Shown here piece after piece: positions 36,701-47,267 of a stretch of DNA of 64,000 nt. Numbering within the stretch: the first letter of the stretch is position 1; every line of letters starts with the position of its first letter. Under the pieces are notes generated by a model, which had not been told where the DNA came from, did not search any database, and saw only the letters and a list, made by a program, of their open reading frames with translations. Source of the stretch: Progne subis subis. Taxonomy: Eukaryota; Chordata; Aves; Passeriformes; Hirundinidae. The position numbers were made by a program, and so were the translations under genes. The stretch is from contig JAKJHU010000030.1 in assembly GCA_022316685.1 (NCBI GenBank), positions 7,590,860 through 7,654,859 of the forward strand, given 5' to 3'.

Positions 36701-38948
36701 CCAATTCTTAATCAGACAATTTCTTTTAATACTTTCATTCATTTTATGGCATTGCTTTAGCAACTTATGTCTAAGAGTCACTACTTTGGCATGGATGTAA
36801 GAGAATCTCTCTTGCTGACTGACATGAGGCCTTCATTCCTTGCTGTTGAGATAAACCCATCCCTGGAAAGCAGTAAGGATGAAGGTGACATATTATTCTT
36901 GGTTTTTGTTTTGTTTGTTTTTCCCCACTGGAATTCTCTCTCCTTTACAATTGAGATAGTCCCCTTAAGACCTTCCACTTAAGTTAAAGGTAAGGATTTG
37001 CATATGCAGTGGTAAATGAAAACTACTGGAACAGATTTTATGATTTCTTACATTCATGCACAAGAATAATTTTACCAAATTAAACAGACTCAACTTTGTA
37101 CCTGCCTGCCAATAGCACAAAACCACCTTTTGCCTCTGCCTCTCAATTTTAGGTGCTTGGACAGACTATTGCCTGATTATAGCAAACAAGATATTGTAGT
37201 AATCTTTCTACATCAGGAAGTGGTTTCATTGGTATCCTAAAACCAAACTTTGAAATTGTAGGTGAAATTGTAAATCCTTTTTGTCTCCTAAAGGGTTTTG
37301 CAATCATTGCAGTGAAAAGACAGTTACCAGATTCTCTATAGTAGAAGTTCCCTCCAGAGTTTTCAAGTTTTTGGATGAACTTGAATTTCCATGAGCAGCT
37401 CTAATTTCTTATGAAAATGAGAGAAGATGTGAAAATTTCTCTATTCAAATAAAATCTCTGTCAAACCCAAAATCAGTTAAAAATCCCTCATGAGTGTTGC
37501 TTTCTGCTGTTTTATCAAAGCTTCCCAGGAAAAAAGAGTGAAAATGTATGAGCTAGGATTTATAAATCTATGGCCACTGTGAAAACATTATTTCTAACAT
37601 AGAGATTAAATACTGTCATTAGCACACAGAGTATTAAAGCATGCTGCAAATCTCCTTTTAGCATAAGTTTGTGAGAAATTGCTTAGAGAGGCATGTGGTG
37701 AACAAGCCAAGAATTTTGCTTCCTTCCTGTTTCAGGATCTGTTTCTTCCTGCTGAAAGTTCGATTTCCTTGGTGCCTGCCATACAGAAGCTAGAGCACTT
37801 CCCTAGGTCATTTCTCTTGCAACCTGAAGTTGCAGTTGCCAAATTGTATGTTCACAAAAGTAATTTACTGTAATTTTTTTAAGCATAATTAGAACACAAG
37901 GTAGGGTTTAGTTTGAACTTAGCTGCATCTAATTTTTGCACTCCATGCTATTTTAACAGTTAATTGATAATAGTTAATTGCTGTCAATAATTCTAGTGGA
38001 GAGTAATGCCTATCTTTGTTCTGTAGCATTCCAAGCTTGTTTTCAGGTTTTAGGTTATTTTCCAACTTGTAGTCGTGTATTGCAAAGAAAAACAGTACAA
38101 TAAAAATAGATTATCATTGTAGCCAGCATCAACAAGTAAGTTTCCAATTTTTCTGGATGTTTCTCTTTAATTTTATCCTAACCAAATTAACTGCTCCTTT
38201 AATCTCCAGATTCTGAGAAATATAAAGAGGTACATGAGAATGAGCTCACTGTGATAATGTACATTACCAGGAGAGCTGGCCTGGAGTGAGAAAAGTCTGA
38301 GCATATGAAAAAAAAAAAAAAAAAAAGGGCCAAGTCTAGAATTGAAAGCCTTAGTGAGAAAACATTTTTATTAGAAATAAAAAATACATTCTCTCTATTA
38401 TCTATTTCTCCATTGAAAAATCTAGCCAGTAACTAATTTTAATGATATCAGCACATCTTCTTATTGCTGTAAATTTCTTGGTATGTCCAAACATTAAATC
38501 CGGATGAGGATTTAGCTGCAAACCCTGTTCTCTTCAAATGCTCAGAAATTAATTGTCTGTAATAATCATCAATTCTTGCATTTCAGAACTTGAGTGAATT
38601 TAGTGCTCAGGAAAGCAGAGTCAAAACTATCTCTGGCTGATATTTAAGGCTGGTGCGGGTGTCATGCAAATTTTACCTCTATGCTGCCCCAACTATGACT
38701 TGCATTGACCTACTAGTTCAAAATAAATGCTAACAAATTAAAAGGAGAATCTTAAATGCTGGCAGTAGCTAAAGACAATGATGACACCATTGCATATTAT
38801 GACATTATTTACTGCTTTTTGGGTGTCTTTGGTACAAAGGTCAGACAAATGTTTGTGTTTCCAGCTAGATATAAAATATTTACTGCTCAAAGCATCTCAA
38901 GCTTGTAGTGGTGCAGAACTGTTTTATTAGGTTTTTGTAAGAAGTTTA
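30733..38948. other. Long non-coding AT-rich stretch
   Basis: About 8 kb without a recognisable gene or clear transposon. Frames are below about 125 codons and without domains. A run of 19 A lies at 38308-38326. The block at about 36365-36530 is less AT-rich than its surroundings and contains motif-like elements (a CRE-like GTGACGT, a GATA-type CTTATCT). It could be a regulatory element, but this cannot be tested here. Confidence 0.65.
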
Positions 38949-39485
38949 TGTTATGGTTCATTTCACTGTATCCCCAATTTTGTATCCCTTTTGTGTCGTC
39001 TGTATAATAAGGTGTTTTGTGTCAATCATCCCACCCCTCACATGGCATGTAACATCCCCTCTGCCCCCCTCACTCTGGGGCAGCCTGTCTATCACTCCAG
39101 GGGTCCCTCCCAGATTGCGAAACCTCAGGGAGAGGGCTTCGGGTGGATAGGTAGCCTGGGGGAATTCTTTTCCTCTGGAGGTGGTTGGTCTGAGGCTTGG
39201 GGGTGGGCACACCTTGTTACCCCCTGAATCCCCTGATTTGTTGTCTTGTTGTATCCTCCCTGGAACCCCTCCCCCGCTTATAAGGGAGAGGGAGATTCAA
39301 AGCTCTCTCTCTCAGCTGCTCTTCGCTCAGCTACCTCGCTCTCAGCTGCTCAGCTCCCAGCCTCTGAGCTCTCGCCTCTGAGCTTGGAGCTCTCTTCTTC
39401 TCAACTCTGGAGCTAATAAACATCTTTTAACCTGCTAAGCTGAGAGCCAGCCTTTTCTCTTCTGCTGCTGTTGACTGTCTCGACA
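38949..39485 (+). mobile_element. Probable LTR with promoter, plus strand
   Basis: This GC-rich island begins TGTTATGGTTCATTTC. It contains TTATAAG at 39278-39284 preceded by a C-run (CCCCTCCCCCGC), a pyrimidine-rich leader with repeated CAGCTGCTC motifs, and AATAAA at 39415-39420. It then runs through a T-rich stretch to GTCTCGACA. The order U3-TATA-R-poly(A)-U5 is that of a retroviral LTR on the plus strand. A repeated motif, GCTAAGCTGAGA, occurs at about 39434 and 39501. The 3' boundary is uncertain: sequence of similar composition runs on to about 39600, and no target duplication was found. No gag or pol follows, so this is a solo or truncated copy. An unrelated host promoter is a less likely alternative. 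Confidence 0.6.
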
Positions 39486-39635
39486 TACGGGGTCCAGCTG
39501 CTAAGCTGAGAAGCCGAAATACATCTGTATCTGTGTTGACCGAGCTAGCCAGAGGTCCTCTCCCGCCCGGAGTGGGAAAAAACCAGATACACAAGCTGAA
39601 CCCTTCCTCAGAGAATGTCTCTTTGCCATTGCTGA

Positions 39636-39775
39636 ATAACCCTGAGACTGGAGGTTGAAGCATGGTGCTAATGGTACCAAGGCTGTAGATCCAATCCCTT
39701 ATAAGCCATTCAATTAAGAGGTGGACTTGATGATCTTTTCGGGTCCCTTCCAACCCAGAATACTCTGTGATCTGG
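39636..39775 (+). mobile_element. tRNA-Ile-derived SINE with CR1 tail (TguSINE1-like)
   Basis: The head resembles tRNA-Ile: the segment GCATGGTGCTAAT contains the AAT anticodon region, followed by a T-arm/B-box-like GATCCAATCCC and a diverged acceptor end GCCATT. The tail, TTAAGAGGTGGACTTGATG, then GGGTCCCTTCCAACCCAGAA and TCTGTGAT, is the CR1-type 3' end used for retrotransposition by CR1 machinery. This combination is known from zebra finch as TguSINE1, and the assignment is from memory of that family. The copy is diverged, especially in the A-box half, and is surely inactive. It lies 150 bp downstream of the LTR-like island. Confidence 0.75.
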
Positions 39776-41732
39776 AAATAAATATTAAATATAATAGACC
39801 CCAAACTAAATAGGCTGATCCACTTGCTCCTAAGTGGCTCCTGGGAATATTCAGGTTTTCTGAGTAAAAATTAGTTATTCTATATTGTAAACTAGGCCTT
39901 CACAAATAAATATCTGTTTCCAGAAAGGTCACACCAAAACAGGAGTCTGTAAAACAACAGGTTCTATTTACAATAGTAAATTACTTAAACACTAATTTAG
40001 GAAAAACCTGATTCTGTAAGTACCCTATGAAATAAGTTAAGGTATCATTTTTACTTCAATATATTTATCATATTACAACTGTGTAATATTACAACTGTCA
40101 CAACAAACTGTGAATGTATGAGATCACAAACCATTAAAATTACAATTCTGGAAGTCCAGAACATGTTTACATAGCTGCAGTTGTGAATTTGAGTTGAAAG
40201 CAATGAGACAAATTTAAGCTATGTGATATGATTTGTTAAAATACTCTGGAATGCAGACAGGTAGCCCCACTGATGACCATAGGAGAATGAAGGAAATTTA
40301 TTTGCCTTGTCAAGGAGTTATTCAAAAGTACTGGGGCAAGTGAGAGTTTCAGATGTTGCAGACATAAACCTTTTGCAAAAGAAAATATTTAGATATCACT
40401 CCCAAATGCTCCAGAAAGCCAAGAGGGTTAATGTACTTTTTTAACTGCTACCAATACCAATTTAATATCTCTGACTACATATGTCTATAGGACTTTTGAA
40501 TATCTCTATCCCATGAGTCTATCAAGAAACTGAATAATGAAATGGCTGCAAGAGCTGCTCCTTGTAGTCAGACTTAAAACCAGACAGAAGGGGAGAGTTC
40601 TCATGCAGGAAAAGTTAATTCCAAAAAATTTGAATCACCTGCCTGCAAAGGAGGGTGATGATATTAAGTATAAACCTAATTTTAGTTTTCTGTGATTGCA
40701 ACTCAGAAATAATGAGTACTTTCTAAGTAAGCTATAGACATTCTCAATTGTGAATTAGCAAAAGAACAACAGTTTGATTTTCCACTGACTTTTAATCTGC
40801 TGAGATTTTTCCTTACTGTTTTCAACTGGTTTTTCCTAAATTTTTGTGCATCTTAATGTGTTACTCTATGTATATATCAGAAAACATCAGAAATCACAAA
40901 TAGCTTGTTAAAACAAAGACATGCTAAAAAGGAAAGGAACCAAAATTGCCTTCTGCCAGTCACACAGAACTGGCACTGTTTCTGTGGGCTTGGAAATATT
41001 TCCCATTCCCTTGCTGGAGAGCCCACTACACTGCTTCCTTATGAAAACTGAAATATTGATTATTCTTAAATCTAGTGCCATCCTGCTCCTTTGCCAGCCT
41101 CAATGGAGAGGCCAGAGAGTGGTCTCATCCCTCCCCACCCAATAAAACTAAATCATTATTCTTCATCTCATCAGATCTGATTCTCTAGGATAGGTCCGCA
41201 AGTTTCCTGCTGCTATGGGTTGTACCAAGGGGCTTTCCTCTAGATCCTAATGCCTGTGGGTAATCCTAGTAACTTATTCTTACTCCAGTTGAGGCCCAAG
41301 TCCTTTCCACCTCAGTACTGAGTCTTAAGATTCCAGGATTCTAAAGTGTTTTGTTGTTTTTTGTTTGTTTGGTTGTGTTTTTTTTTGTTGTTGTTGTTGT
41401 TGTTGTTGTTGTTTTTGGTTTGTTGTTGTTGTTGTTGTTGGTTTTTTTGCTACAGAAGGGCAACTTTCTGGTAAGATAACAACTTTCTGGAAGATTAAAA
41501 ACCTTAGGAAAGCAAGGCTGATACTGATTTTAAAGTCAAAGACAAATACAACAAAAGAAAGACACTGTCTTTTTTGGTCTTTTTTGGCTTTCTTTTCTTC
41601 TTTCAACTCTTCCCTCAAGCTGTTTGATGGATGAGATACTTTATCAGCAGTATTACCTGATCACTCAACTGTACTCTTTGACCACTTGTAACTGCCCCAG
41701 GTCAGAGATTCCATTTCAGATGTCCCAACACA
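39776..41732. other. Non-coding stretch upstream of the provirus
   Basis: No gene is seen. A T/G-rich microsatellite at 41348-41448 contains two (TTG)n runs. The remainder is AT-rich and unique. Confidence 0.7.
41348..41448 (+). repeat. T/G-rich and (TTG)n microsatellite
   Basis: Runs of TTG at about 41386-41413 and 41420-41441 are embedded in T-rich sequence. Frames across it give poly-Cys/Val or poly-Gln translations and are not genes. Confidence 0.95.
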
Positions 41733-41737
41733 GTGGT
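41733..41737. repeat. Target-site duplication of the provirus, left copy (GTGGT)
   Basis: The five bases directly before the TGTCCT terminus are identical to 48349-48353 after the other LTR. They mark the integration site. Confidence 0.95.
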
Positions 41738-42402
41738 TGTCCTGGTTTGGAGACAAATTTGGGGAAAAACCCCTGTATAGGATCCCTCTGGGAAGCAAAC
41801 CCAAGTGGCCCCTCCCTCCAACCAGTCCGAAAAAAAAACCCTTTGTGGAGAAAAGTGGAAAAAACTATTTTACTAAACAAATAAAGTGCATACAAGTATA
41901 AAGAATGAATAATATGAAACAATAAAACCTCTCGTTCTGGAGTGAGATGGCAAATTGAGAAAGTCCTTGCCGTGGGTGGAGCTCGGCTCTCTCTCAGTCT
42001 CTCCTCAGTCCCAGTCCCTCCGGCGCTGCTGGAAAATGCCGAACTCCAGGCCCCGGTGGGCCGCAGGTGCAGCCCCCAGTGCTCCCCTGGGTTTTCAGTC
42101 CAGAACAGGTTTACACAGTTCCAAGGAAAAAAAGTAAGAAAAAAAACCAGTCCAGGGAACTTCTCTGCCCTAGCTAGCTGAAACTAACTAAAAGCAAAAA
42201 AGATCTCTGTCCTGCAGTCTCTCCAAGCCTCCGCCGAACACCGTCCGGAGAAGAATGTGTAGGAGTCAGGCAGTTTTCTCAAAACAAACTCCGCGCTTCT
42301 CCTTGCTCTTAGAACCAGTCTTAAAGGCACAGGACTCAATATACAGAGTTCAAACAGAACAGACGATTGGGGATACAAGCATCATAAAGTTACCCTAGGA
42401 CA
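41738..42402 (-). repeat. Provirus 3' LTR
   Basis: This is a 665-bp LTR. On the plus strand it runs from TGTCCTGG to CCTAGGACA, so its termini are inverted TGTCCT/AGGACA. On the minus strand U3 starts at 42402. It is about 98 percent identical by hand count to the 5' LTR at 47682-48348. A TATA-like CTTTATAC (minus) lies at 41896-41903. No canonical minus-strand AATAAA was found inside the LTR, so the poly(A) signal is unclear. Confidence 0.95.
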
Positions 42403-42425
42403 TTCCACCCCTTATCCCCATATTG
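42403..42425 (-). other. Polypurine tract of the provirus
   Basis: Immediately upstream of the 3' LTR on the minus strand is a purine-rich run, GGGGATAAGGGGTGGAA. This is the expected primer for plus-strand DNA synthesis during reverse transcription. Its location next to the LTR boundary supports the LTR ends assigned here. Confidence 0.85.
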
Positions 42426-42553
42426 TCAATTTACTAAAACTTACATATACTCTAGCTCTACACACACATACATCTATATAAAAACAATATGCAATATACA
42501 GCTACATACAGTGGCAGTACCATTCAGCACACAACGATAATTACACACGGTTC
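42426..42553. other. Untranslated interval between pol and 3' LTR
   Basis: Only about 130 bp separate the end of pol from the polypurine tract, which leaves no room for env. It is a (TA/CA)-rich non-coding stretch. Confidence 0.85.
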
Positions 42554-43487
42554 TCACCCAACAATCAGATCTCCCTGGGGTACACATTGTGTGGTTCCAT
42601 CTTTCTGCATTACCCCCCATGTGCAACCTGGCCCCTGAGCAAAGGGAATCCCACGGATGGGATCCTCTGTACTTGAAGCAGAATTGATCCAAACTGTCTT
42701 CCCTAACAAACCTCTTACATGTACTACTGGGACTTTCTCTCCATCTACTGTATGTAGGGGCTCAGATGGGGCAGGGCCTGCTCGGTTGGTGGAACCTCGG
42801 GTGTTCACTAACCAGGTGGCCTTTGCTAGATGCTGCTCCCAATTTTTGAATGATCCCCCACCCAGTGCTTTCAGGGTGGTTTTTAGCAGTCCATTGTATC
42901 TTTCTACCTTCCCTGAAGCTGGTGCATGATAGGGGATATGGTACACCCACTCAATGCCATGTTCCCTAGCCCAGTTGTTGATGAGGCTGTTCTTGAAATG
43001 AGTTCCATTGTCTGACTCAATCCTCTCAGGGGTACCATGCCTCCAAAGAACTTGCTTTTCAAGGCCTAGAATGGTGTTCCAGGCAGTAGCGTGAGGCACA
43101 GGGTAGGTCTCCAGCCATCCAGTTGTGGCTTCCACCATGGTCAGCACATAGCGCTTGCCTTGGCGGGTTTGGGGAAGGGTGATGTAGTCAATCTGCCAGG
43201 CTTCCCCATACTTATACTTGGACCATCGCCCACTATACCATAGGGGCTTCACCCGCTTGGCCTGCTTGATGGCAGCACACGTCTCACAGTCATGGATAAC
43301 CTTGAGAAATACTGTCCATGGTTAGATCCACCCCTCAGTCTCGTGCCCACTTATAGGTGGCATCTCTGCCCTGGTGACCTGAGGCATCATGGGCCCATCG
43401 AGCTAGGAACAACTCTCCCTTATGTTGCCAATCTAAGTCTATCTTTGACACCTCTATCTTTGCAGCTTGATCTACCTGCTCATTGTT
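42554..43487 (-). pseudogene. Proviral integrase domain (pol 3' part), disrupted
   Basis: This would insert viral DNA into host chromosomes. The N-terminal zinc-binding module is split across frames: the two histidines lie in WAHDASGHQG near 43390, and the cysteine pair CETC near 43285. The catalytic core in the uninterrupted 42554-43252 part has D in QIDYITL (residue 22 of that stretch), D in ESDNGTHF (81) and E in GKVERYNG (117), giving the DD-35-E spacing. A C-terminal SH3-like segment contains GKTVWI, and the frame ends at TGA 42554. Breaks: TGA at 43335-43337 and a frameshift near 43305, both before the core. All catalytic residues remain, but the N-terminal part is out of frame. No dUTPase follows. 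Confidence 0.9.
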
Positions 43488-44142
43488 TCAGTGCTCCTCA
43501 TTAGCCCGACTCTTGGGGACATGGGCATCTACATGACGGACTTTGACAGGTAGCTTCTCTACCCGAGTGGCAATGTCCTTCCACTCATCTGTAGCCCAGA
43601 TTGGCTTTCCCCTGCACTGCCAATTGGCCTTTTTCCACTTCTCCAGCCATCCCCACAGAGCATTGGCTACCATCCACGAATCAGTGTAGAGGTAGAGCTT
43701 TGGCCACTTCTCTCTTTCAGCAATGTCCAGGGCCAGTTGAACAGCTTTGAGTTCAGCAAGTTGGCTTGACCCACCTTCTCCTTCAGTGGCTTGTGCAACC
43801 TGTCAGTGTGGGGCTCCATACGGCTGCTTTCCACTTTCGTTTCATCCCAACGATGCGGCAGGAACCGTCAGTGAAAAGAGCGTAGCAAGTTTCTTCTGCT
43901 GGCAGTTGGTTGTATGGTGGAGCTTCTTCAGCACGTGTCACTTGTTCCTGCTCCTCTTCATCTGTGAGACCAAAGTTTTCACCTTCTGGCCAGTTTGTAA
44001 TTATTTCCAGAATCCCAGGGCGATTTGGGTTTCCAATGCAGGTGCGCTGAGTGATGAGGGCAATCCATTTGCTCCATGTGGCGTCGGTGGCATGATGGGT
44101 AGAGGGAACTTCTGCTTTGAACATCCATCCCAGCACTGGTAG
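43488..44142 (-). pseudogene. Proviral RNase H domain, disrupted
   Basis: RNase H degrades the RNA strand of the RNA-DNA hybrid during reverse transcription. A tether segment (connection-like) spans about 43900-44142, and the RNase H motif starts at ALFTDGSC with catalytic D near 43868. The catalytic E is in AELKAVQLAL near 43750, and a second D in YTDSWMVAN near 43685. The HVDAHVPKS region follows at the 3' end. Breaks: the domain starts just after TGA 44143-44145, a frameshift lies near 43800 between the first D and the E, and TGA 43488-43490 interrupts it just past NEEH. By family comparison the last acidic residue (EQVD) lies beyond that stop. Confidence 0.85.
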
Positions 44143-45136
44143 TCAAGGTGCCAGCAGGAGTTGTGTTTCAGTGCCTACTACTTCTGAGGCAGCTTGAATT
44201 CCTTCATAGGCGGCCAAGATTTCCTTCTCTGTTGGAATGTAGTTGGCTTCGGATCCTCGGTAGCTTCGGCTCCAGAATCCCAGTGGCCAGCCCCGAGTCT
44301 CCCCAGGCACCTTCTGCCAAAGGCTCCAGGACAGGCCATTGTTCCCGGCTGCTGAGTAGAGCATGTTCTTCACATCTGGTCCCGTCCTGACTGGGCCAAG
44401 GGCTACCGCATGAGCGATCTCCTGCTTGATCTGGGCAAAGGCTTGTTGCTGTTCAGGGCCCCAGTGGAAATCATTCTTCTTGCGGGTAACCAGGTAGAGA
44501 GGGCTCACAATCTGGCTGTACTTAGGAATGTGCATCCTCCAGAAACCTATGGCACCTAGGAAAGCTTGTGTTTCCTTTTTGTTGGTTGGTGGACACATTG
44601 CTGTGATCTTGTTGATGACTTCAGTGGGAATCTGACGCCTTCCATCTTGCCACTTTATTCCTAGAAACTGGATCTCTTGAGCAGGTCCCTTAACTTTGCT
44701 CTTCTTGATAGCAAAGCCAGCCTTCAGGAGAATCTGGATGATCTTCTCTCCTTTCTCAAACACTTCCATTGCTGTGTTCCCCCACACAATGATGTCATCA
44801 ATGTACTGTAGATGTTCCGGAGCCTCACGCTTTTCCAGTGCAGCCTGGATCAGTCCATGGCAGATGGTGGGGCTGTTTCCACCCCTGGGGCAATCGGTTC
44901 CAGGTGTACTGCACGCCCCTCCAGGTGAAAGCAAACTGAGGCCTGCATTCTGCAGCCTGAGGAATGGAGAAAAATGCGTTAGCAATGTCAGTTGTGGCGT
45001 ACCATTTTGCTGCCTTGGACTCCAGCTCGTACTGGAGTTCCAGCATGTCCGGCACAGCAGCGCTCAATGGTGGAGTCACTTCGTTCAAGGCACGGTACTC
45101 CACAGTCAATCTCCATTCTCCCACAGACTTGCACAC
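44143..45136 (-). pseudogene. Proviral reverse transcriptase domain, disrupted
   Basis: This would copy viral RNA into DNA. Two overlapping frames carry the motifs. The first, at about 44880-45136, has LTVEYRALNEV, the first catalytic aspartate in ATTDIANAFF (near 44988) and NRLPQGW. The second, at about 44143-44880, has the YIDD catalytic box exactly at 44794-44805, followed by the thumb (QEIQFLGIKW, AFLGAIGFWR) and a connection region. YIDD rather than YMDD or YVDD fits ERVL-type RT. Frame changes occur near 45130 and near 44880 (between LPQGW and SPTICHG), and a TGA at 44143-44145 ends it. All three catalytic aspartates are present. Confidence 0.9.
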
Positions 45137-45671
45137 GGATCATCTTGTGGATGGGGATCACAGCATCTCGAGTTGTTCTGTACTGTCGGCGATGCACTGT
45201 TGAAGTGGCAATTGGCACTTGTTGCTCTTCCACCTTCAGAAGACCTACAGCAGATGGGTTCTCTGATAGTCCAGGCAAGGTATTCAACTGCTTAACATCC
45301 CCTGTCTCTATAGCTGCTATCCCGAATGCCCACCTAAATCCCTTCGGGTTTTTGAAATACCCATTTCGGAGGAAGTCTATGCCCAAAATGCATGGAGCCT
45401 CTGGGCCAGTCACAATAGGGTTTCTCTTCCACTCATTTCCAGTCAGGCTCACATCAGCTTCCACCAAAGTAAAATCTTGTGAGCCCCCTGTCACCCCAGC
45501 AATGGAAACAGATTCTTCCCCCACATGTCTTGATGGGAGTAATGTGCACTGTGCACCAGTGTCAACTAAGGCCTCATATTTTTGTGGTTCTGATGTGCCA
45601 GGCCAACGAATCCACACAGTCCAAAAAACACGGTTTTCCCTAGCCTCTACCTGGCTAGAGGCAGGGCCCCT
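44988..45671 (-). pseudogene. Proviral protease and start of RT (pol 5' part)
   Basis: This is a retropepsin-type aspartic protease that would cleave Gag and Gag-Pol. The active-site triad is visible in EALVDTGAQCTLLP, with the catalytic D codon at 45561-45563, and the C-terminal substrate-side motif reads CILGIDFL at residues 76-83 counted from 45617. There is no ATG at its start: the frame continues directly from gag past a TAG (45672-45674), so expression would need readthrough or another recoding. RT sequence begins at about residue 140 (RQYRTTRDAVIPIHKM). The frame is lost near 45130 by a frameshift, and the tail to 44988 is out of frame. Confidence 0.85.
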
Positions 45672-47267
45672 CTAAGCCTGATTATCCTTATTTCCCTGGG
45701 TAACCGGAGCTGCTTCCTTCTTGCTAGAACTGCCTCTCACAGTCTTGCCATCTAACAATTCATGCAGCCGTTGTGTCATAGCATCAGTAGATTCTCCATC
45801 CCATCTTTTCATGTTTTCTCCACAATCACGCAGGAAGGACCACAGCTTAGCTCGTGGAATGCCTTTTCCCTCTCTATCTACGGAACGTTTGCGTGTGGTG
45901 CCAGAGCCCCTAACTTGTACTGCAGAGATCTGGAGAATGTTCTCCTTGAGTTCTTTGAGATTCTCCTCCACCTTGTCTGCTAATCCCCGTACCTGTGTTT
46001 CCAAAGCTGCGATTCTTGCATGCGTTGGACCATGCACGGCATCTGCATATGTTCGGAGCTTCTTCGCCATATCCAGCACAGTCTCCTCTGTCTCATCCCG
46101 CTTCATTATTGCTAAAGCAGAGGAGTATTCTTGTGGCCCAAGTCGTACAAGTTTTCGCCACATTACAGGTGTACATGGTACCACGTCAGGGTTCCTAGTG
46201 TTTAGGTCATCTGAGAAGACAATCTCCGCCACTGCCATTTCTCTCAAGCGCTGAATCCCTTGTTCAATGGTTTTCCACTGGGTTTGCTGCAGATAGAGAT
46301 CGTCGGCACACAGATATCTTTGTGCCACACTTCCCAGGACCCATTCCCAGAGACTGCAAGGACTAGCCTCCCTCATCATTTCTTGGTCAATAACTGGATC
46401 ATGTGATAGGGATCCAAGATGTCTCGCTTCAGTGCCATCCAGTATTGTAGCCTCGCCTGCAGCATCCCAAAGACGGACTAACCAACTAATTATAGATTCA
46501 TCAGGTCATCAAGTATAATCTTTTCTTAGGCCACGAAGGTCCTTCAGGGAAAAGGACTCAATAGTATCTCCTGATCTTGTAGCAGTTGGTCAGGCTCCTG
46601 ATCTTGCAGCAGTTGGTTGGGCTCTTGATGTTGTAGCAGTTGGTTGGGCTCCTGATCTTGTAGCAGCTGGTTGGGCTTCTGATCGTGTGCTAGTTGGTTG
46701 GACTCCCGATCTTGTACTAGTTGGTTGGGCTTCCAATTTTGTATCAGTTGGTTCAGCTTCTGACTGTGTATCATCAGTTGCTTCAGCTTCTGATTGTGTG
46801 TCAGTTGGTTTGACTCCTGACTGGGTGTCAGGAGGCACTGAGGATCCTTCACCTGAATCATCATCTACTGGTCGATCGGTTTTGTCCGTGTGCTTCTTTC
46901 CCTTCTTTACTGCAGCAACTGCCGGTGTATTAGCCTCACTGTCTGGTTTAGCTGCAGCCTGAATAGCTGTGGGGTTGGCTGCAGCCTGAGTGACTGATTT
47001 ATCTCCCTGCTCCCTTGCCTCTATCTGCTGCCCTACAGTGTTTAGCAGTGTGTGACTCATTCTAGAAAAGCTATAAACCGTATAGAGGAAAGTCACCAGG
47101 TGAAATACCAGGAAGGTGGTGTCTTTAACATTCAGGAGACCCTGAACATTCTCCAAAAGTGATGTAACTGACTCAAAAGAGAAGAAGGAAAAAAGAGGCT
47201 GAAGAGCCTCATCCCCTACTCCTCCTCTAACAAACTGGGTGCAATTATTGATAAATCCCCAAAACAT
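45672..47267 (-). pseudogene. Proviral gag, interrupted by two adjacent TGA codons
   Basis: This is the structural polyprotein frame of the provirus, about 530 codons, starting at ATG 47267 (MFWGFINN). The N-terminal part (to about 46840) contains a hydrophobic segment around FLVFHLVTFLYTVYSF, then a polar Ala/Lys-rich linker. A decapeptide repeat, about nine copies of a unit like RSGAQPTATT, follows at 46567-46840. After two consecutive TGA codons (46506-46511) the same frame resumes with the capsid-like region (ISWLVRLWDAAGE, then residues through KLRTYADAVHG). A coiled-coil-like stretch (ALETQVRGLADKVEENLKEL) and a basic C terminus follow. No CCHC zinc knuckle is visible. The frame ends at TAG 45672-45674, with pol in the same frame beyond. 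Confidence 0.85.
46567..46840 (-). repeat. 30-bp tandem repeat inside gag
   Basis: There are roughly nine imperfect 30-bp units (TTGTAGCAGTTGG...GATC on the plus strand), each encoding ten residues of the type SGxQPTxTRS/A. Copies towards the gag N terminus are more diverged (TQSEAEPTD). It adds a Pro/Thr/Ser-rich, probably disordered spacer. Confidence 0.9.

Noticed and set aside
39636..39710. A functional tRNA-Ile gene
   Set aside because: The sequence is diverged in the A-box half and acceptor end and runs into a CR1-type tail, so it is the head of a SINE.
41365..41634. Poly-Cys/Val and poly-Gln frames near 41.4 kb
   Set aside because: They read through a (TTG)n microsatellite; no gene is indicated.
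44696..45675. Plus-strand frames opposite pol (199 and 227 codons)
   Set aside because: They are antisense shadows of the proviral pol reading frames.
45721..46254. Plus-strand 177-codon frame opposite gag
   Set aside because: It is the antisense shadow of the gag frame, with no independent domain.
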